A stretch of DNA of 36,090 bases, taken from Chryseobacterium sp. PMSZPI. GTDB taxonomy: Bacteria > Bacteroidota > Bacteroidia > Flavobacteriales > Weeksellaceae. The notes under the pieces are model-generated. The model ran no database searches and was not told the DNA's origin. It saw nothing but the letters and a program-made list of their open reading frames with translations. Both the position numbers and the translations under genes were made by a program. The stretch lies in assembly GCF_002835665.1 (NCBI RefSeq), contig NZ_PIZV01000075.1, forward strand, positions 1 to 36,090, given 5' to 3'. Shown here piece after piece: positions 31,662 through 36,090 of this stretch (position 1 is its first letter; the number at the start of each line of letters is the position of its first letter).

Positions 31662-33377
31662 ATGAAATATAAATGCTTCTTTTTACTTTTATTTTATAGT
31701 TTATTTTTCTCCCAAAATAAATCTACTGATAGCTTAAAGGTATTGGACTATGATAAACTGAAAAATAAATTTTATGAATATTATGAAAATGAAGATATTC
31801 TGAAAACTAAATATGTTGCTCAATACTATCTGCAAAAGGCAAAAAAAGAGAAAAATAAGCTTCAAATTGCGGAAGGTTATATACTAGTGCACTTTAATGA
31901 AGATTTTCCTACGGCTTTGAAATATATTGATAGTCTTGCTATTATTACAAAAGATGTAAAAGGGACTTTGTATCCTAGCAGAACATACTTGATGAAAGGA
32001 AATTTATATTTTAAACATGATTATTTAAAGAAAGCATTAGACAATTATGTTATTGCGTTACAATATGCTAAAGATCAGGAAAACCAGAAGCAAATTGCTT
32101 ATGCTAATATAAATATTGCTTATTTAAATAGTTATTTGGGTAAGTACTCAAAAGCTGCCAAAATATTCAGGTATTACTTATATAATTCTAATAATTTAAC
32201 CAACGAAACCCAGCATAATCAAATGCGGGTAAGCCTTATTAATTGTTATATTGAACTTAATAAATTAGATTCTGCCAATATTTTAATCAAAGAAGGGAAG
32301 GTATCTTCATTTACAAATAAAAGTAAATATAGTGTTAACCAATATACCTATTTTACAGGGTATTCTTATCTTAAACAGAAAAAATATAAAGAGGCTATCC
32401 CTGAGCTGTTGAAAGCCTATAATTTTTTTTCGGGTATCAATGATAATAATGCGAATTATGCACTCTACAGTTTAGGCAAATCATATGATGGTTTGAATGA
32501 CAAAGAAAAAGCAGTGCAATATTTTACTCAACTAGATGCCAACATACAAAAAACGAATAAAACTTTTCCTCAACTTCGGGAAGTATATACTTATCTTATA
32601 GATTATTATAAGAATATTAATAATCAGGAAAAGCAACTGTATTATATTGATCGTTTTTTAAAAGTAGATAAAAAATTGGATGAGCAGTTCGAATATTTAT
32701 CAACAGAATTGTATCAAAAATATGATACTCCTAACCTTTTAGAGGAGAAAGAGCAGATTATCAACAGTTTGGAAAACAGAAAAATGCTTTTATATGTTTC
32801 TATTGGTTTTCTATGTATAATTCTTTTATTCCTTTTTTTATTATACAACAGATCAAAAAAAATAGAAAAAAAGCATCGAAAAATTGCCCATGATTTAATT
32901 GAGTCTATTGAGAGAAAAAGTCTTGAAATGCCTGAAAATAGGCAAGATGTAGTTCAGTTTCAAAATATTGAAAAAGTTGATATAGAAGAAGATAAGATAG
33001 TTAGAACAACCCCGGAAGATGTGGTGCAATTTATTTTAAAAGAGTTAGAAATTTTTGAGAAAAAAGAATTTTTTTTAAAAAAAGGGACTACATCAGCCAG
33101 CTTAGCAAAAAGCATAAAAACCAATACTACTTATTTATCAGAAGTCATCAATACGTACAAAGGGAAAAACTTTGCGGGATATCTTAATGATCTTCGCATT
33201 GACTTTGCATTAAATAGATTAGTTAAGGATAAAAAATTCCGATCATACAAGTTATCTGTCATTGCAGAAGAATTAGGATACAATAATGAACAAGCATTTT
33301 CTTTAGCTTTTAAGAAAAAAACAGGCACTAGCCTTTCTATTTACATTAAGGAGATTGAGAAAAGTACTAGTCTTTGA
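31662..33377 (+). CDS. Membrane-anchored TPR regulator with AraC-type HTH
   Basis: A 571-residue protein. Signal peptide/N-anchor is MKYKCFFLLLFYSLFFSQ. Residues about 20-370 are tetratricopeptide repeats (for example LKKALDNYVIALQYAKDQEN and NDKEKAVQYFTQLDAN). One membrane helix follows at about 374-396 (LLYVSIGFLCIILLFLFLLY). A coiled linker then leads to a C-terminal AraC HTH at about 470-565 (TSASLAKSIKTNTTYLSEVI, AEELGYNNEQAFSLAFKKKTG). The layout places TPRs in the periplasm and DNA binding in the cytoplasm, so it can report an outside signal, possibly a peptide, directly to DNA. I chose the ATG at 31662, supported by the promoter just before it and by the signal peptide. Genes on both sides are natural targets. 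Confidence 0.88.
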   Translation: MKYKCFFLLLFYSLFFSQNKSTDSLKVLDYDKLKNKFYEYYENEDILKTKYVAQYYLQKAKKEKNKLQIAEGYILVHFNEDFPTALKYIDSLAIITKDVKGTLYPSRTYLMKGNLYFKHDYLKKALDNYVIALQYAKDQENQKQIAYANINIAYLNSYLGKYSKAAKIFRYYLYNSNNLTNETQHNQMRVSLINCYIELNKLDSANILIKEGKVSSFTNKSKYSVNQYTYFTGYSYLKQKKYKEAIPELLKAYNFFSGINDNNANYALYSLGKSYDGLNDKEKAVQYFTQLDANIQKTNKTFPQLREVYTYLIDYYKNINNQEKQLYYIDRFLKVDKKLDEQFEYLSTELYQKYDTPNLLEEKEQIINSLENRKMLLYVSIGFLCIILLFLFLLYNRSKKIEKKHRKIAHDLIESIERKSLEMPENRQDVVQFQNIEKVDIEEDKIVRTTPEDVVQFILKELEIFEKKEFFLKKGTTSASLAKSIKTNTTYLSEVINTYKGKNFAGYLNDLRIDFALNRLVKDKKFRSYKLSVIAEELGYNNEQAFSLAFKKKTGTSLSIYIKEIEKSTSL

Positions 33378-33424
33378 ATTTCTATATAAGTTATTGTTTT
33401 TCAATTGTTTAAATATTGTTTTTT

Positions 33425-33456
33425 TATAAATTTATAGTCATAAATTTATAAATTTA
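33425..33456. promoter_or_regulatory. Clustered AT palindromes, candidate regulator sites
   Basis: TATAAATTTATA (33425-33436), ATAAATTTAT (33440-33449) and an overlapping ATAAATTTA (33448-33456). They share the core of the palindrome at 31525-31538 and lie 36 bases upstream of the -7 element of the outer-membrane gene, where an activator would bind. Confidence 0.4.
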
Positions 33457-33491
33457 AAATCCGTATACTTTTTCGTAGTATGTTTTTGGTG

Positions 33492-33499
33492 TAAGTTTG
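33492..33499 (+). promoter_or_regulatory. -7 element of the outer-membrane barrel gene
   Basis: Perfect TAAGTTTG. No TTG occurs at the normal -33 distance, which suggests dependence on an activator. The leader to the ATG at 33578 would be about 70 bases. Confidence 0.5.
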
Positions 33500-33577
33500 T
33501 TTTGAACGAAAGACACCACTATTTATTTTTTATATGCACATAATATAAAAAGTAAATCAGAATATTAAATTGAACAT

Positions 33578-35938
33578 ATGACGATTAAGCTCTCCATTAC
33601 CACATTATTCTTTTTAGGAATAAATACACTTTTTAATGCGCAAAGTATCTCTGGAAAAATCACAAATAATAAAGGAGAGGCAATTCCCTATGCAGAGGTG
33701 TCAGCAGAATATCAGAAAGAAAAATTTTATACTCTAACAAATGCGAGTGGAAATTATACATTAAAGGTTTCTAAGAATAATGATTATACATTAAATGTTT
33801 TTAACAATGGAGCAAAAGTATACACTCATTCACTTACTGTAAGAGGAGATATAAACAAAGATGTAATAGTTAATGAAGAGGTAAAAGAAAAAGAAATTCA
33901 AGGTGTTGTTTTAACTTCAAGAAAAAAGATAATAGAACAGAAAGTTGATAGAATGGTTTTTAATTTAGAAAATTCTATTGCTTCACAAGGAATGAGCGGA
34001 GCTGACGCATTGAGAAATACACCTCTTATAAGAATGGATGACCAGCAAGGAATTTCCATTGTTGGTAAAAGTGGAGTAAGTGTTATGATTAATGGGAAAA
34101 TGCTTAACCTTTCTGGAAGCGAGTTGACAAATTACCTGCAATCTTTACGTTCAGATGATATTTCAAAAATCGAAGTGATCACTACGCCGCCGGCAAAATA
34201 TGAAGCACAAGGAAATAGTGGATTAATCAATATAATTCTGAAAAAGAACACCAATTTCGGATGGAGTGGAAGTTTAAATACATCATATCAAAGAAATACA
34301 AAAGATGGTTTCAGAAATGGGATAAATATAAATTATCGTACGAATAAATTAAATTCATCATTAAAGTTAAGACATTATGATAATGGATATTCGCCGGTAG
34401 GAAGCAGAGATCTTATCAGTGATGTTAATAAAATATTCACAGAAGAGAAAAGAGAAGATAGAACATATGGATTAGGGTTGAATTATAGTCTTGATTATGA
34501 GATTAATAAAAGCTCTAATGTAGGTGTGATTTACGATTATGGAAGTTCCAGATATACAATGGATTCTTATAATAAAAGTAGCTACTTTACAGGGCTGGTG
34601 TCTGATTCTACTTTGAATACTCATGCTATGCATAAATGGAAAACTCCTACTCATACTTTGTCTGTCTATTATGATTTAAAACTGGATACTTTAGGAAAAA
34701 AGCTGAGTGTCGTGGGAAATTTATTAAATAATCAGCCAAATAAAACGAATAATTTTGTTACCACTAACCTTTTAAACTTAAATGAATCCATTGTACGGAA
34801 TGAAAGCTTGCTAAAGTATAATGTATTGTCTGGACAAGCAGATCTTTCGTTGCCATATGATTGGGGAACCGTAGAAACAGGAGGGAAATATACTTTTTTG
34901 AAAAATAAATCAAATGTAGGGTATTATGAATATTTGTCTGGACAATATGTGATTATTCCGGAAAACAGTAATGTATTTGATTATGAAGAGCAAAACTATG
35001 CATTATATGCAAGCTTTGAGAAGAAGTTTGGAAAGAAATGGACAGCAAAAGCAGGTTTAAGATATGAATACACTACGTTGGAGGGTACTAATGATGATCA
35101 AAATAACATTAAAAATAATTATGGAAAGTTTTTCCCATCATTGTATTTAAGTTATAACCCTAATGCAAATCATTCATTGTCTGTAAAATATTCCAGAAGA
35201 ATTACCAGGCCGGATTTTCAGTCGCTTAATCCTTTTAGGTGGTATACGAACCCTTACATCTATTATACAGGGAACAGTTCATTACAACCTTCATTTAATG
35301 ATAATGTAGAGATAAGTTATACTTTTAAAAATAAGCTTACGGTTTCAATATATAACCAATATACACAGAACGGATACAGTAGTATTGCAAGACTATTAGA
35401 TGGAGTTTATAGTAATAGGGTAGAGAATAGTTATGACCAGAATAAAATTGGGGTAAATCTTTCATATTATGATACCTTTTTTAAAGTCTGGGAATTTTCA
35501 GCAAGTATGAATGCATCTAATGGCCGTACAAGTCCATTAATCCCGGAGCTTCAGGAAATATCTGTGAACTCTTTTCTGTACTCATTTTATAATACCATCG
35601 CTGTTAATAAATCAAAAACGGTATTTGTTATGCTAAATTTCTGGCACTCTCTACCATTTACTTTTGGCAGCACTTATGTTAAAGATCAATTGGAATTTTC
35701 TCCAGGAATAAAGGCTTCCTTATTTAATAAACAACTTCAGTTGAGTGCAGTACTAAGTGATGCTTTTAGGACCGTTAAAAATAATGGATATACGGAGTAT
35801 TCGGGATATAGAGAAAATTTTAATCAATACAATGATTATAGAAGATTCACTTTTAGCCTTACCTACGTTTTTGGAAATAGTAAGGTAAAAGGAGCTTCAA
35901 AAAATATCAAGTTTGATGAAAAAAGCCGAGCAAATTAG
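33578..35938 (+). CDS. Outer-membrane beta-barrel protein, TonB-receptor-like (OMP_b-brl_3)
   Basis: A 786-residue protein with signal peptide MTIKLSITTLFFLGINTLFNAQ. Residues 23-105 form a carboxypeptidase-regulatory-like domain (ISGKITNNKGEAIPYAEV). Residues about 120-220 form a plug (ASQGMSGADALRNTPLIR, GKSGVSVMINGK, DISKIEVITTPPAKYEAQG). The rest is a long barrel with aromatic strand ends and SRRITRPDFQSLNPF. It belongs to the SusC/TonB receptor-like group, but there is no SusD gene beside it. Import of a peptide, or export or anchoring at the outer membrane, is possible. It lies 200 bases after the regulator and 90 bases before a RiPP-like leader, with no clear promoter for the latter, so the two may be co-transcribed. 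Confidence 0.9.
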   Translation: MTIKLSITTLFFLGINTLFNAQSISGKITNNKGEAIPYAEVSAEYQKEKFYTLTNASGNYTLKVSKNNDYTLNVFNNGAKVYTHSLTVRGDINKDVIVNEEVKEKEIQGVVLTSRKKIIEQKVDRMVFNLENSIASQGMSGADALRNTPLIRMDDQQGISIVGKSGVSVMINGKMLNLSGSELTNYLQSLRSDDISKIEVITTPPAKYEAQGNSGLINIILKKNTNFGWSGSLNTSYQRNTKDGFRNGININYRTNKLNSSLKLRHYDNGYSPVGSRDLISDVNKIFTEEKREDRTYGLGLNYSLDYEINKSSNVGVIYDYGSSRYTMDSYNKSSYFTGLVSDSTLNTHAMHKWKTPTHTLSVYYDLKLDTLGKKLSVVGNLLNNQPNKTNNFVTTNLLNLNESIVRNESLLKYNVLSGQADLSLPYDWGTVETGGKYTFLKNKSNVGYYEYLSGQYVIIPENSNVFDYEEQNYALYASFEKKFGKKWTAKAGLRYEYTTLEGTNDDQNNIKNNYGKFFPSLYLSYNPNANHSLSVKYSRRITRPDFQSLNPFRWYTNPYIYYTGNSSLQPSFNDNVEISYTFKNKLTVSIYNQYTQNGYSSIARLLDGVYSNRVENSYDQNKIGVNLSYYDTFFKVWEFSASMNASNGRTSPLIPELQEISVNSFLYSFYNTIAVNKSKTVFVMLNFWHSLPFTFGSTYVKDQLEFSPGIKASLFNKQLQLSAVLSDAFRTVKNNGYTEYSGYRENFNQYNDYRRFTFSLTYVFGNSKVKGASKNIKFDEKSRAN

Positions 35939-36028
35939 ACTTTCATTAGAATAAAAATAAACGCGCGTCAGGAGGAGTATCTCGAAAATCCATAAAAGAG
36001 TAGAGAATCAACATTAAAATTAAACAAC

Positions 36029-36090
36029 ATGAAAACAAACAAATTTTCAGCATTGCAATTAAACAAGAAATCAATTGCAAAATTAAACGA
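36029..36090 (+). CDS. Start of a probable RiPP precursor (cut by window end)
   Basis: The first 20 codons, MKTNKFSALQLNKKSIAKLN, run off the window. The block LQLNKKSIAKLN matches the leader pattern (LxLNKKxIxxLN) of Bacteroidota RiPP precursors, including those of class I lanthipeptide clusters. No core is visible, so the modification type cannot be read. The gap of 90 bases from the barrel gene holds no TAnnTTTG, so it is likely on that transcript. Modification enzymes would be expected just past the window. Confidence 0.6.
   Translation, partial: MKTNKFSALQLNKKSIAKLN

Noticed and set aside
33578..35938. SusC-type polysaccharide receptor
   Set aside because: No SusD partner or carbohydrate-active enzymes are near, and the barrel fits the OMP_b-brl_3 group better than SusC.

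Overview
The window looks like chromosomal DNA of a flavobacterium close to Chryseobacterium (phylum Bacteroidota). Several signs agree. The DNA is AT-rich, and many promoters carry the Bacteroidota -7 element TAnnTTTG. The ileS-traR/dksA-lspA block is arranged as in that group, there is an OMP_b-brl_3-type outer-membrane protein, and there is a flexirubin/aryl-polyene-type pigment locus with a tyrosine ammonia-lyase very like the Flavobacterium johnsoniae enzyme. I saw no tRNA, rRNA, CRISPR array, insertion sequence or phage gene.

Region 1 (1-8183) is mostly housekeeping. It holds a cut-off enoyl-CoA hydratase, a divergent catalase/oxyR pair sharing an inverted repeat, metK behind a SAM-II-like riboswitch, a small secreted barrel-like protein, an ECF sigma factor followed by a 44-residue protein, a YjjG-type HAD phosphatase and trpS. 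Region 2 (8184-14586) is a minus-strand run, ileS - DksA-like - small membrane protein - small DUF2683-like protein - lspA - sanA-like. It is bounded by two intergenic gaps that carry diverged copies of the same non-coding repeat.

Region 3 (14587-28926) starts with a secreted M23 peptidase and then holds pigment-type genes. These are an adenylate-forming ligase, a FAD enzyme with a halogenase WxWxIP motif (opposite strand), tyrosine ammonia-lyase, FabG, ketosynthase, ACP, an LpxL-like acyltransferase, a phytoene-desaturase-like FAD enzyme, a C45/AAT-type lipoprotein, a DUF1648-like membrane protein and an alpha/beta hydrolase. A reasonable scheme is: Tyr to p-coumarate, activation, chain extension on the ACP, tailoring, then acyl transfer at the membrane. 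No dialkylresorcinol genes (darA/darB), dehydratase or exporter are present here, so the full pathway must use genes elsewhere.

Region 4 (29003-36090) is the most unusual and is visibly more AT-rich. A 50-codon gene encodes a peptide with a textbook double-glycine leader and a 20-residue core containing DPTDPT. It lies 5 bp upstream of a secreted prolyl oligopeptidase. Divergent from it is a regulator with a signal peptide, TPRs, one membrane span and a cytoplasmic AraC-type HTH. Next come an outer-membrane barrel/plug protein and the first 20 codons of a second peptide with an LNKKSIAKLN leader, cut by the window end. AT palindromes built on ATAAATTTAT lie just upstream of both the peptide/peptidase promoter and the barrel promoter. 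I propose a peptide (RiPP or signal) production, sensing and processing module. The parts are seen in the sequence; the joint function is inference.
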